Below, piece after piece: positions 1 through 8,909 of a stretch of DNA of 64,000 nt. The position numbers and the translations under genes were made by a program. Position 1 is the stretch's first letter, and the number at the start of each line of letters is the position of its first letter. Below the pieces are notes generated by a model that saw only the letters and a list, made by a program, of their open reading frames with translations, ran no database searches and had not been told where the DNA came from. This DNA is from Kribbella sp. NBC_01245. GTDB taxonomy: Bacteria; Actinomycetota; Actinomycetes; Propionibacteriales; Kribbellaceae. Location of the stretch: NCBI RefSeq assembly GCF_036226525.1, contig NZ_CP108487.1, positions 992,001-1,056,000 of the forward strand, read 5' to 3'.

Positions 1-1083
1 ACCGGATTCTGCAATGGCGCCAACGCGATCGGCGCGGCGGCACAATTCGTCGTCAGCGCTACGGGGGCAGGATCGGTGACGCTGTCGGTCCGGTTCGCCA
101 ACGGTACGACGGCGCGACCGGCCGACGTACTGGTGAACGGAACCAGGGTGCAGTCGACATCGTTCGAGAGCACCGGCGCGTGGGCGACGTGGTCGACAAA
201 GACGATGACGGTGTCGCTGAACTCTGGCAGCAATACCGTGCGGTTCAGTCCGACCACGTCCGGTGGACTTCCGAACATCGACTACCTCGATCTGACGCTG
301 GAGCCCAACCCGACACCGTGTGATCCGCCGACGACCCCGCCAACGACTCCGCCCACGCAGCCCCGGGTCACCATCTGGCTGGCCGGCGACTCCACGATGG
401 CGAACCCTTCGGGCGGAGCAACCTGCCCAGTCGGGTGGGGCCACCAATTCGCCCAGTACTTCAACAGCAATGTGACCGTGAAGAACAGCGCTGTCGGCGG
501 CCGAAGCATCCAGACGTGGCTGTACGACCCCAACGTCAGCAGCAGCAAGAACTCGGCCGGCGAGTGCATCATCAATCCGGTCACCTATTCCGAACGTTGG
601 CGGGCGATGCTCGACTCGGCCAATGGCATGAAGCCCGGCGACTATCTGTTCATCCAGTTCGGAATCAACGACGGTTCCAGCACCTGCCCGCGGCACGTGG
701 GGTCGGCACGCTACCGCGAGCTGCTCGGCATGATGGCAAGCGCAGCCAAGGCACGCGGCGCTCATCCCGTGTTCCTGACTCCGGTCGCCGCGCTGAGGTG
801 TTCGGGCAGCACCGCGGTGGGCAATCGTGGGTTCATCACCGAGACGAACACGGCCGCCGGCACCAGCCAGGTGCCCGTCATCGACCTGCACAGGCTGAGT
901 TACACCCTCTACAACACGCTCCGGTTCTGCCCCTTCAACGGCGATTGGGGTTCCGGTCCGGTGGGCGCCTTCTTCTGCAACGACCACACTCACTTCGATG
1001 TGACCGGAGCCCGGCAGATCGCCGGTGTTGTCAGCAAGGCGGTCCGCGATCAGCGCATCCCGCTTGCCGCCTACCTCAAGTGA
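1..1083 (+). CDS. Rhamnogalacturonan acetylesterase (CE12, SGNH) with N-terminal CBM35-like module, 5' partial
   Basis: The frame is open from base 1, so the gene starts outside the window; about 360 residues are visible. Residues 1-100 form a beta-sandwich carbohydrate-binding module of the CBM6/35 type (NIDYLDL near its end), followed by a Pro/Thr linker with PPTT repeats. The rest is an SGNH esterase: GDST (nucleophile Ser131), AVGGRS oxyanion glycine, GIND asparagine, and the terminal D328-x-x-H331 dyad in NDHTHF. This block order is typical of CE12 enzymes that remove acetyl groups from rhamnogalacturonan I. The protein is presumably secreted; its signal peptide is not in view. A second secreted SGNH protein follows 23 bp downstream, suggesting co-expression on the same acetylated polymer. 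Substrate is inferred from family. Confidence 0.85.
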   Translation, partial: TGFCNGANAIGAAAQFVVSATGAGSVTLSVRFANGTTARPADVLVNGTRVQSTSFESTGAWATWSTKTMTVSLNSGSNTVRFSPTTSGGLPNIDYLDLTLEPNPTPCDPPTTPPTTPPTQPRVTIWLAGDSTMANPSGGATCPVGWGHQFAQYFNSNVTVKNSAVGGRSIQTWLYDPNVSSSKNSAGECIINPVTYSERWRAMLDSANGMKPGDYLFIQFGINDGSSTCPRHVGSARYRELLGMMASAAKARGAHPVFLTPVAALRCSGSTAVGNRGFITETNTAAGTSQVPVIDLHRLSYTLYNTLRFCPFNGDWGSGPVGAFFCNDHTHFDVTGARQIAGVVSKAVRDQRIPLAAYLK

Positions 1084-1106
1084 GCCCGAACCTCGGAGGA
1101 GCTCGA

Positions 1107-2474
1107 ATGTATGTCGATCACCGGCGAACCCGCCGGCCTCACTGGCCTCGGGCCGTGGCGGCGCTGGTCGCGGTGGCCGTCGGTCTCGTCGTACCAACGG
1201 AGGAAGCCGGTGCGGCAGATGGCGTATTCATCGACGAGACGTTCAGCGTGCAAACGATGCCCGCGAATTTCGGGTTCCGTACGGGAGCCGAGGTGAGTAA
1301 CGGTGTTCTGAACGTCACCAAAGGGATGGGCAACTACACCACCTCGGTCAAGCCGTTCGACGCCGACGTGGCGCAGGCGAAGACGCTCGACCTGAGCTTC
1401 GACTGGCGGACGGCGGTCGCCAGCAGCGGCCACAAAACGGGCATCGAGCTCCGCGATGGCCAGGGCAACCTCGTGTTCGCCCTGGCCGGAACGGGCACCC
1501 AACTCCGGTACGGCGTCACCGGTCCGGTGTCCGCCTCGACGTCCGCACCGGACTCCCTCAACCCGGTCTGGACCAAGATCGCCTTCGACCGCGCCAAGTG
1601 GCACACGGTGAACCTGCACCTCGACTTCACCCTGCAGCGAGTGCAGTACCTGATCGCCACCAGGGAGACCTCCGCGACCGTGATGGCATCCGGCACGGCG
1701 AGCATCACCGGCAAGAACCTCGCCAAACTCGTCGCCTGCAACTACTACGGAACCGGCGTACAGTCCATCGACCACTTCCGCCTCACCGAGCCGGCGAACC
1801 CGGTCAACGGACGGTTGAAGAACAAGAGGGTGTACGCCTTCGGCGACAGCATCGTCCAGGGGCACACGTATGCGCGCAGCTTCGTGAACCTCGCGGCCGA
1901 ACGCGAACTCATGAGCCTGACCAAGTACGCGAGGAACGGTGCGACGATCGGCCCGGGCGGCGTCTCGGGCGGCCAGATCGTCACCCAGGTGCGGGGCGCT
2001 ACCGCGCTGGCGCCCGACCAGGTGGTGTTCAACGGCGGCACCAACGACGCCGAGCAGATCTACAACAAGCAGTACCGGGTCGGCACGATGGCTCCCGGCT
2101 TCGACCCCGCCACCTTCGACAACTCCACCTACGCCGGCTCGCTCGAGACCATGCTCTCGACCATGCGCACCAAGTGGCCGACCACGCGGATCGTCTACGT
2201 CGCCGTACACAAACTCGGATCGCGCGACTGGAACACCCAACTCGCCATCCGCTCAGTGACCCTGCAGATCTGCGGCAAGTGGGGCGTCAAGGTCGTCGAC
2301 GTCTTCAACGGCACCTCCCTCGACACCCGCATCGACAGCCACCGCGTCGCCTACACCTTCAACACCCTGGTCAACGGCTATCCCGGCACCAACGGCACCG
2401 GCACCCACCCCAACCTCGCCGCAATCACAACCTTCTACCTCCCAGCCCTCAGCACCGCCTTAACCCAACCCTGA
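1107..2474 (+). CDS. Secreted SGNH/GDSL esterase with N-terminal concanavalin-like domain
   Basis: 455 residues. The ATG follows a good ribosome site (GGAGGAG, 7-8 bases before) and opens a signal peptide that ends near AGAADG. Residues about 35-235 are a beta-rich region resembling a concanavalin-type sugar-binding fold. The C-terminal half is an SGNH hydrolase: AFGDS (Ser248), a glycine block near GPGGVSGG, GGTND asparagine, and a final TGTHPN histidine. The usual Asp three residues before the histidine is Thr here, so it probably works with a Ser-His pair. It follows the CE12 gene closely and likely acts with it on acetylated plant polysaccharide; the exact substrate is not evident from sequence. 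Confidence 0.75.
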   Translation: MYVDHRRTRRPHWPRAVAALVAVAVGLVVPTEEAGAADGVFIDETFSVQTMPANFGFRTGAEVSNGVLNVTKGMGNYTTSVKPFDADVAQAKTLDLSFDWRTAVASSGHKTGIELRDGQGNLVFALAGTGTQLRYGVTGPVSASTSAPDSLNPVWTKIAFDRAKWHTVNLHLDFTLQRVQYLIATRETSATVMASGTASITGKNLAKLVACNYYGTGVQSIDHFRLTEPANPVNGRLKNKRVYAFGDSIVQGHTYARSFVNLAAERELMSLTKYARNGATIGPGGVSGGQIVTQVRGATALAPDQVVFNGGTNDAEQIYNKQYRVGTMAPGFDPATFDNSTYAGSLETMLSTMRTKWPTTRIVYVAVHKLGSRDWNTQLAIRSVTLQICGKWGVKVVDVFNGTSLDTRIDSHRVAYTFNTLVNGYPGTNGTGTHPNLAAITTFYLPALSTALTQP

Positions 2475-2649
2475 CCCCTCGGAAACCGTGCGGTCCGAGA
2501 CCAGAACGCCACGCACGTGATGCCGTCATCATGGCGGTGGCGGGGAGTTCTCGCTCGGACGGCCCTGCTCGACTTTGAGCTGGGAACAGACCGCCGAATC
2601 GGCTGTCCTGCTTTGGTGGGTGGCCGGTTTGTCCGTCGGCCGACGGGTC

Positions 2650-3252
2650 CTACCGTGGCGGTCTGGGGCGCTTGGCTTGGACCAGACCGTCGGCAAGGGC
2701 GAGAGCGTGTAGGCGGCCGGGGCAGGCGTGTGGGCCGGCGCCGAATGGTGAGTCGGCTAGGTCGATCTCGACTGTCGTGCCGTCGGGGGCGATCCGTCGG
2801 GTCTTGGGCACTGGCGGGTCGGTGCGGCCCGCGACGATGTTCGTCACGAGGGCAGTTGTTGCGTCACATGCCTGGACGAGCAGGGCGATCCGGTTGGCGG
2901 TGCGCTCGTCGGCGGTGCCGATGATCTGTACGAGGCGGTCGACGGCGTGATCGGCCGCCGGAGTGATCGTGGTGTGTGGTTGGTAGGACTTCGCGATCAC
3001 GGCGATGTCGTCGGCGACAGTGGCGGGTAGCCCGAGGGCTTCGGCCAGTACTTCGACCGGGCCGGTGCCGCGTCGCAGTGCCAGTGCTCGCAGGGTCTCC
3101 GGGTCGATGGCTGCCAGCTCGGCCTCGGCCAGTGCACGTCGTCGTTCATGAGTGGCACCGTTGCTGAAGCGTGCGACGGAAGCCCGCAACCAGGCGACGC
3201 CGCCGGGGGAGTAGGGCGGGGACGGTACGAGGTAGTTCGGATCAGTCAGCAC
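2650..3252 (-). CDS. Short cytochrome P450-like protein
   Basis: 200 residues from a GTG start. The C-terminus carries [10 protein letters not shown], which matches the P450 haem-thiolate loop FGxGxHxCxG, and the N-terminal region (WLRASVARF...HERRR) resembles the P450 segment between helices B and C. The protein is only half the size of a normal P450 (about 400 residues): the long I helix with its A-G-x-x-T motif is not recognisable and only about 20 residues follow the cysteine. It may be a haem protein derived from a P450 rather than a monooxygenase. No redox partner is adjacent. Orientation and clean ends argue for an intact gene rather than debris. Confidence 0.6.
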   Translation of the reverse strand: MLTDPNYLVPSPPYSPGGVAWLRASVARFSNGATHERRRALAEAELAAIDPETLRALALRRGTGPVEVLAEALGLPATVADDIAVIAKSYQPHTTITPAADHAVDRLVQIIGTADERTANRIALLVQACDATTALVTNIVAGRTDPPVPKTRRIAPDGTTVEIDLADSPFGAGPHACPGRLHALALADGLVQAKRPRPPR

Positions 3253-3318
3253 GCGACGAGAGTAAAGCGCGATCGCTTCGTCGCCGGCCGAAGCGATCAG
3301 GAGTCGATCGCGTTCGTC

Positions 3319-3588
3319 TTGGGACTGCTGGGTGTGCTGGTTGCGTCAGTTGCCGCTGGCGCCTATCTCGCACGGGCAAGGTCCTTGGGTTGGCGCGTGG
3401 TGGCCGGCGTCGCCGCCGTACTGATCGTCGGTCTGGTCATCTGGTTGGGGCAGACCGCGCTGACGGCGCTGCCTGGTGACAGCTGGGTGCAGGAGGAGGC
3501 GATCTTTGGTGTGGTCGGACTCCTTGCCGTAGTCGCGGCGATTGCAACCCTTCGCCGGCCCGCAGGCGCTGGAGCGGCTGCCGGCTAG
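3319..3588 (+). CDS. Small membrane protein, three predicted membrane helices
   Basis: The frame closes at 3588 and encodes about 90 residues with three hydrophobic helices (around [31 protein letters not shown] and [16 protein letters not shown]) and a short basic/Ala-Gly tail. I recognise no family. The start is uncertain: an ATG at 3148 would give 146 residues but would overlap the divergent P450-like gene by 105 bases and add residues that look like its antisense; TTG 3319 removes the overlap. An AGGAG at 3299-3303 lies 16 bases ahead, longer than ideal. Confidence 0.45.
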   Translation: MGLLGVLVASVAAGAYLARARSLGWRVVAGVAAVLIVGLVIWLGQTALTALPGDSWVQEEAIFGVVGLLAVVAAIATLRRPAGAGAAAG

Positions 3589-3713
3589 CCCGCAGGCAGT
3601 GGACCCGCCGCCCCGCCAGCTGCGTGGCCGGCCGCTTTAAGGCTGTCTGAAGGACTCCGCGCAGGCTGCGAAGAGGCCGGACAACGGGCCTGGCCTGATC
3701 AGGGGAGGAAACC

Positions 3714-4427
3714 ATGAACAAGTACCGGCTGGCCGGAATGGTCGCGGCGCTCGGCGTGCTCGGCGCGGGCGGAGTCGCCTACGCGGCGATCCCGGATCCG
3801 CAGGGAGTGATCAACGCCTGCTACAAGAAGAGCGGCCTGCTGCAAGAGCCCGGAGCACTGAGAGTCTCGGACACCGGCTGCCGCACCACGGAAATCCCAC
3901 TCGCCTGGTCACAGCGCGGTCCAGCCGGTCCACAGGGAGTGCCGGGCGCGCAAGGCGTACCTGGCCCGCAAGGCATTCCCGGCCAGCAAGGACTGCCTGG
4001 CCAGCAAGGGCTGCCCGGTGAGAAAGGCGAGAAAGGCGAAACCGGGCCTCAAGGTGTGCCGGGCTTCTCGGACGCCTACATCGGCAAGGAGGGCAACACC
4101 CGCCTCCTCAATCGACAGTGGACCACCGTGATGTCGGTCGATCTGCCCGCCGGCTACTACGTCGTACTCGGCAAGGCCGGCCTCTTCTCCCACCACAGCG
4201 CCAAGGACGACGCGAGGTGTGCACTGCAGAAGACCTACCGTGACGACAACACCCACGTCACCCTCGGCGCCAACTCCACCTCGGCCGACTCCCTCGAGGT
4301 CAGCCTGCAAGGCGTCGCGATCCTCGGCGCACCCACCACGGTGACCATGATCTGCCTTGCCCAGAACGGCTTCGCCTCACCCCAACTCACCGCACTCAAG
4401 GTCGGCGAGCTTCATCTGCCGAACTAG
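3714..4427 (+). CDS. Secreted collagen-like repeat protein
   Basis: 237 residues, preceded by AGGGGAGGAAA. A signal peptide ends near VAYAA (residues 1-25). Residues 28-66 contain two cysteines and a conserved-looking segment (INACYKKSG...) common in actinomycete exported collagen-like proteins. Residues 69-116 are 16 uninterrupted Gly-X-Y triplets rich in PQ, QQ and EK pairs (for example GEKGEKGET), the pattern of a short triple helix without hydroxyproline. A C-terminal beta-rich domain of about 120 residues follows and may drive trimerisation. The protein is probably extracellular or surface-exposed; its function is unknown and no neighbour explains it. Confidence 0.8.
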   Translation: MNKYRLAGMVAALGVLGAGGVAYAAIPDPQGVINACYKKSGLLQEPGALRVSDTGCRTTEIPLAWSQRGPAGPQGVPGAQGVPGPQGIPGQQGLPGQQGLPGEKGEKGETGPQGVPGFSDAYIGKEGNTRLLNRQWTTVMSVDLPAGYYVVLGKAGLFSHHSAKDDARCALQKTYRDDNTHVTLGANSTSADSLEVSLQGVAILGAPTTVTMICLAQNGFASPQLTALKVGELHLPN

Positions 4428-4521
4428 CCGCGCCCGAAACTGCTCGGTAGTTGGCTATTGACGTCACTTCCGCGCATCCAACAGAGTATCCGGACGGCCA
4501 GCCAACCCTGAGGAGTCCACC

Positions 4522-6921
4522 GTGCCGTCCAGCCTGCGTCGTCGTACCCTGCTGCAACTCGGACTGGCCGCGGCGGCCGTCGCCGCCACTGACTTGAGGC
4601 ACACGCCGGGTGCGCTGGCGGCCGACGAGTTCGATGCGCTCCGGTTGCGGTGGCTGGCGCTCAGCACCGGCGGAGCGATCGACCCGGCGGACCCGATGTA
4701 TGCGGCCGGTCTCGCGCGGCTTGGCGCTGACGCGGTCACCTACCGGGACACCATGCTCACGTCGGCGGACCGGTCTGCGCTTTGGCCGGATCTGCCGTTG
4801 AGTTCGGCCTCGGGGAACTTCTCGATCAGCTATACCCGGCTGCGGACGATGGCGCTGGCCCGGGCGACCCGGGGTACAGCGGTCACCGACGATCAGGGTG
4901 TGGGGGAGCAGATCGTCGGCGCGCTGGATTTCCTGTACGCCAAGGCCTACAACGAGACCAAGCCGGAGACCGGCAACTGGTGGTTCTGGGAGATCGGGGC
5001 ACCGCGGGCTCTCACGGAGACCTGTGTCTTCGCGTACGACGCACTCGACGCGACCCGGATCTCGACGTACCTGAAGGCCGTCGACCGGTTCGTCCCGGAC
5101 CCCAATCGACGTACCAACTCGCCGAACCTGCGGGAGACCGGGGCGAACCGGGTGGACAAGGCGGTCATCGTCGCGTTGCGCGGCATCCTCGGGCGTACGG
5201 CGGCCAAGGTGGCCGCGGGGCGGGACGCGTTGAGCGACGTCGCCGAGGCCGGCCGGAACAGCGTCTTCAAGTACGTCGAGTCGGGCGACGGCTTCTATCG
5301 CGACGGCTCGTTCATCCAGCACGGGAACCTCGCCTATGTCGGTACCTACGGCAACGTCGCGCTGAGTGGAGTGGCGAACCTCTTCTACCTGCTTGGTGGT
5401 TCGTCCTGGGAGATCACCGATCCGAATCGGGTGGTGATCCTGGACGCGGTCGAGGCGAGCTTCGCGCCGTTCATGTCGAACGGGCTGATGATGGACTGCG
5501 TCTCCGGCCGTGCGATCTCTCGCGAGCGCGCCGGCGACCACCGGCATGGCCACGGCACGACCTCGAGCGTGCTGCTGCTCGCCGGCGGTGTCGACGAGCC
5601 TTTCGCGTCGCGGTTCCGCCGCCTCGCCAAGGACTGGATCACCAGCGACCGGCTGGACGACTATCTCGCGGAGGCGTCCATTCCGGAGATCGCCCGGGCC
5701 AAGGCGGTGCTGGCGGATCCCGAGGTCCGGCCGTTGCCCGAAGCGCTCCGGCACGACCAGTTCTACAACCAGGACCGGGTGGTGCATCGTCGCCCTGGCT
5801 GGACGTTCGCGATCGCGATGTCGTCGCGGCGGATGGCGCGGTACGAGTGGGGCAACGGCGAGAATCTGCGCGGCTGGCATGTCGGAGACGGCATGACCTA
5901 TCTGTACAACGACGATCATGGCCAGTTCAATGACGCCTTCTGGCCCACGGTTGATGCGATGAGGCTGCCTGGTACGACGGTCAGCACTCGGCAGCGCGTA
6001 CCGCACGGCAGTACGGGCGGCACGGGGACGACGTCTGCCTATGCGGATTGGGTGGGCGGAGCGTCGTACCGCGATGTCGCCGGCGCGGTCGGCATGCATC
6101 TGATCAACCACGACAAGAGCGTGCAGGCCAGGAAGTCCTGGTTCTGCCTGTCCGACGCGGTCGTCGCCCTGGGTGCCGGCATCAGCGGCACTGACGGTCA
6201 CCCGGTCGCCACGATCGTCGAGAACCGCAATCTGCACACCGACGGCGTGGACGCACTCGTAATCGACGGCGTGGCTCAGCCCCCGGTCCAGGGTTGGACG
6301 GCGGAGTGCAGCGGGGCGACTTGGGCGCACCTGGCAGGCACCGGGGGATACCTCTTTCCCCTTGGTGGCGACCTGCACGGGCGGCGGGAGGAACGGACCG
6401 GTTCCTGGCGCGAGATCAACACCGGCAACGACACCGGCGGTTCTACGACGCCGCACACCCGGCGTTACCTGTCGCTGTGGCTGGACCACGGCATCAACCC
6501 GACGGCGGCCGGTTACGCCTACGTTCTGTTGCCTGGAGCAACGATCGAGCGGACCGCGGAACTCGCGTCGGACTCCGGCTTCGAGATTCTGGCGAACTCG
6601 GCCATCGTCCAGGCGATCAGGGCAGTTCGGGACCGGCTGACGCTCGCGAACTTCTGGGCTGCGGCCACGGCCGGTGGAATCGTGACGACCGGCCCGGCCT
6701 CGGTGGTCGTGGGTCTGGATCACGGCACCGTGCATGTCGCGGTGGCGGATCCGGGGCGCACGCAGCAGACGGTCCGAGTGACGATCGACGAACCAGCGCG
6801 CATCGCCATCGCTTCCGACCCGGCCGTGACCGTGGTCGCCACCGGCAGGCGCCTCGTGCTCGACGTGGCGGTGGGCGGGACCCGCGGCGCCACGCACACC
6901 GCGAGCTTCAGTCGTGCCTGA
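4522..6921 (+). CDS. Polysaccharide lyase family 8 (hyaluronate/chondroitin/xanthan lyase type)
   Basis: 799 residues from GTG after TGAGGAG. The start carries a twin-arginine signal (RRRTLLQLGLAAAA), so the enzyme is exported folded. Residues about 40-390 are the alpha/alpha toroid with the PL8 catalytic set: Asn209 in TGANRVD, His267 in FIQHGN, Tyr276 nine residues later, and Arg330-336 (GRAISRER). The aromatic patch NWWFWEIG is at 152-159. The remainder is the beta-sandwich supersandwich (ARYEWGNGEN..., then LDHG segments). PL8 enzymes cleave uronate-containing glycans by beta-elimination; whether this one takes hyaluronate, chondroitin or xanthan cannot be told. It stands alone apart from the two-component pair convergent with it. 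Confidence 0.9.
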   Translation: MPSSLRRRTLLQLGLAAAAVAATDLRHTPGALAADEFDALRLRWLALSTGGAIDPADPMYAAGLARLGADAVTYRDTMLTSADRSALWPDLPLSSASGNFSISYTRLRTMALARATRGTAVTDDQGVGEQIVGALDFLYAKAYNETKPETGNWWFWEIGAPRALTETCVFAYDALDATRISTYLKAVDRFVPDPNRRTNSPNLRETGANRVDKAVIVALRGILGRTAAKVAAGRDALSDVAEAGRNSVFKYVESGDGFYRDGSFIQHGNLAYVGTYGNVALSGVANLFYLLGGSSWEITDPNRVVILDAVEASFAPFMSNGLMMDCVSGRAISRERAGDHRHGHGTTSSVLLLAGGVDEPFASRFRRLAKDWITSDRLDDYLAEASIPEIARAKAVLADPEVRPLPEALRHDQFYNQDRVVHRRPGWTFAIAMSSRRMARYEWGNGENLRGWHVGDGMTYLYNDDHGQFNDAFWPTVDAMRLPGTTVSTRQRVPHGSTGGTGTTSAYADWVGGASYRDVAGAVGMHLINHDKSVQARKSWFCLSDAVVALGAGISGTDGHPVATIVENRNLHTDGVDALVIDGVAQPPVQGWTAECSGATWAHLAGTGGYLFPLGGDLHGRREERTGSWREINTGNDTGGSTTPHTRRYLSLWLDHGINPTAAGYAYVLLPGATIERTAELASDSGFEILANSAIVQAIRAVRDRLTLANFWAAATAGGIVTTGPASVVVGLDHGTVHVAVADPGRTQQTVRVTIDEPARIAIASDPAVTVVATGRRLVLDVAVGGTRGATHTASFSRA

Positions 6922-6923
6922 GC

Positions 6924-7568
6924 TCAGGGGCCGGCGTTGCTGGCGGGTGGGCGGATGATGTGTTGTTCGATGGCGCGGGCGACGGCGGCGGCGCGGGTGT
7001 CGACCTCGAGTTTGGTGTAGATGTGGGACAGGTGCGACTTGACCGTCGCCTCGCTGACGAACAGGCGTTTGGCCAGTTCGCGGTTCGACTGGCCGGTGGC
7101 GAGTAGGCCGAGGATCTCCACTTCGCGTTCGGTCAGGACCGGTCCCGGGGAGCCGGCCCGCTTCACCAGGCGGGCCGCGACCGCCGGGGCCAGGACCACT
7201 TCGCCGCGGGCGGTGCCGCGGATCGCGCGGAACAGGTCCTCGGGCGGCGCGTCCTTCAGCAGGTAGCCCGAGGCGCCGGCGTCGATCGCGCTCAGGATGT
7301 CCGCTTCGGTGTCGTACGTCGTGAGCACGAGCACCCGAGGCGGTTCCGGCAGCGCGCGCAGTCGTACGGTGACCTCGACGCCACCGGGACCGCGGCCGAG
7401 GTTGAGATCCATCAGTACGACGTCCGGCCGCACCGCCGCGACGAGTTGCTCGGCGCTGTGCGCGTCGGACGCCTCGCCGACCACGGTCAGGTCGTCCTGC
7501 CCGTCGACCAGTGCGCGCATCCCGGCACGGACCACTGGATGGTCGTCGACCAGCGCCACCCGGATCAC
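6924..7568 (-). CDS. NarL/LuxR-family response regulator
   Basis: 214 residues. The receiver domain is at 1-120 with acidic pair DD (8-9), phosphoacceptor Asp54 in VLMDLN and a Lys in LLKDAPP. The C-terminal LuxR helix-turn-helix is at about 145-210 (LTEREVEILGLLATGQSNREL...). Its ATG overlaps the stop of the upstream histidine kinase by four bases, so the two form a translationally coupled pair. The gene ends 2 bases from the convergent lyase gene. Targets are not evident. Confidence 0.92.
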   Translation of the reverse strand: MIRVALVDDHPVVRAGMRALVDGQDDLTVVGEASDAHSAEQLVAAVRPDVVLMDLNLGRGPGGVEVTVRLRALPEPPRVLVLTTYDTEADILSAIDAGASGYLLKDAPPEDLFRAIRGTARGEVVLAPAVAARLVKRAGSPGPVLTEREVEILGLLATGQSNRELAKRLFVSEATVKSHLSHIYTKLEVDTRAAAVARAIEQHIIRPPASNAGP

Positions 7569-8764
7569 GGGCGTTCCAAGGGGACCGAGGCAGCCAGCGC
7601 CGTACCTTCGCCCGGCTCGCTCTCGAGAACCAGCGTGCCGCCGAGCTCCTGGAGGCGATCGCGGATACCGGCCAGTCCCCGGCCGCGGTCCGGGGCGGTC
7701 GGTCGTGGGTCCTCGGGCAGGCCGCGGCCGTCGTCGCGTACGTCGAGCGCGACAGCGTCCGGCTGATAGGTGAGCGTGACCACGGCTGTGCTCGCGGCGG
7801 CGTGCTCGAGCACGTTCGCCAGGGCACCGCGCGCGGTACGCAGCAGTGCTGTCTCGATCTCCGGGCCGAGGCGTACCGGTGTTCCGTGGACCTGCACGCG
7901 GACCTCCACTTCGCTGTGCGCGGCGAGCCGTTCGCAGGTCTGCCGGAGTGCGTCGGCCAACGCGGGATCACCCGGTTCCGTCGCGAGCTCGGCGGGAGCC
8001 AGGTCGCGGACCACCCGACGTACCTCGTCCAGGCCGTCGCGGGCGGTCGCCGCTGCCTGGGTCGCGTGCTCGCGGGCCGCCGCCGGCCGGTTCTCCCACT
8101 CGCTGTCGGCAGCCTGCAGCAGCAGGTTGATGCTGGACAGGCCCTGGGCGACGCTGTCGTGGATCTCCCGCGACAGCCGTGCCCGCTCCGCCAGTACGCC
8201 GGCCCGGTGCTGCGCGTCGGCCAGGTCACCCTGCGCCGCGCGCAGCTCGTCCAGCAGCGACTGCCGGGCGAGCGCGTCCCGTTCCAGCACCCGGTACGCG
8301 CCGACCGCGAGCACCGCGACGCAGACCGGGCCGAGCAGGATCGTCGGGTCCAGGCGGTCCGACATCCGCGTCCACGTGACCACGGTCGTCACCACCATGG
8401 CGGCGACCACCGCACACGCCGGCCGGAACGGCAGCACGCGGAGCGCGACGAAGGACAGTGGTACGGCGCACCACGCGAACGAGGGGGCCAGCAGCACCAG
8501 GCCGAACCAGCCGGCGACGAGCAGGGCGAGCCAGAGCCAGCCGGGGAGCACCCGGTGCGCGGCGTACGTCGCCAGCAGGATCGCCGCCCCGGTGAGCACC
8601 CAGGGGGCCCGGTCGCCGAACCCGTGCCCGGACAGGTACCGCACCGCGGACGCCGCCACGAGAACGACGAACGTCGCGTGCAGCGCGGTCACCAGCCCGT
8701 CGGCACGGCCGAGGATCCCGGCGGCCCAAGCGGGGGTGGTCGGACGCGAACTCGAGGTGGTCAT
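7565..8764 (-). CDS. Sensor histidine kinase, NarL-partner (HisKA_3) type
   Basis: 399 residues from the ATG at 8764 (MTTSSSRP). A longer reading from 8911 is possible but would overlap the divergent secreted-protein gene and adds non-conserved residues. The N-terminal half has about six hydrophobic helices with almost no extracellular loops, suggesting sensing within the membrane. The dimerisation/phosphorylation helix has REIHDSVAQG with His202, and the ATPase end has DDGRGLPED and GRGLAGIRDRL. The gene precedes and overlaps its response regulator. Confidence 0.9.
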   Translation of the reverse strand: MTTSSSRPTTPAWAAGILGRADGLVTALHATFVVLVAASAVRYLSGHGFGDRAPWVLTGAAILLATYAAHRVLPGWLWLALLVAGWFGLVLLAPSFAWCAVPLSFVALRVLPFRPACAVVAAMVVTTVVTWTRMSDRLDPTILLGPVCVAVLAVGAYRVLERDALARQSLLDELRAAQGDLADAQHRAGVLAERARLSREIHDSVAQGLSSINLLLQAADSEWENRPAAAREHATQAAATARDGLDEVRRVVRDLAPAELATEPGDPALADALRQTCERLAAHSEVEVRVQVHGTPVRLGPEIETALLRTARGALANVLEHAAASTAVVTLTYQPDAVALDVRDDGRGLPEDPRPTAPDRGRGLAGIRDRLQELGGTLVLESEPGEGTALAASVPLERP

Positions 8765-8909
8765 CTCGAGCCGATGGTAAGCCCGCCGGATCGCGGACCG
8801 AATCATCCGATCGGCTACTTCATGGTGGCCGAACGCCTGTCGTGCGCGGGTCGTCCGCCGACCAGGCTTGACCGTGTCGACCATCCAGCACCCTTGATGC
8901 GAGGTACTC

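Noticed and set aside
435-1106. Upstream extension of the second SGNH esterase.
   Set aside because: It overlaps the CE12 gene in another frame and would remove the signal peptide from the N-terminus; ATG 1107 has a good ribosome site.
4396-8229. Open frame of 1277 codons on the minus strand across the lyase and two-component genes.
   Set aside because: It is antisense to the PL8 lyase for most of its length and has the Arg/Pro-rich composition of a high-GC shadow frame.
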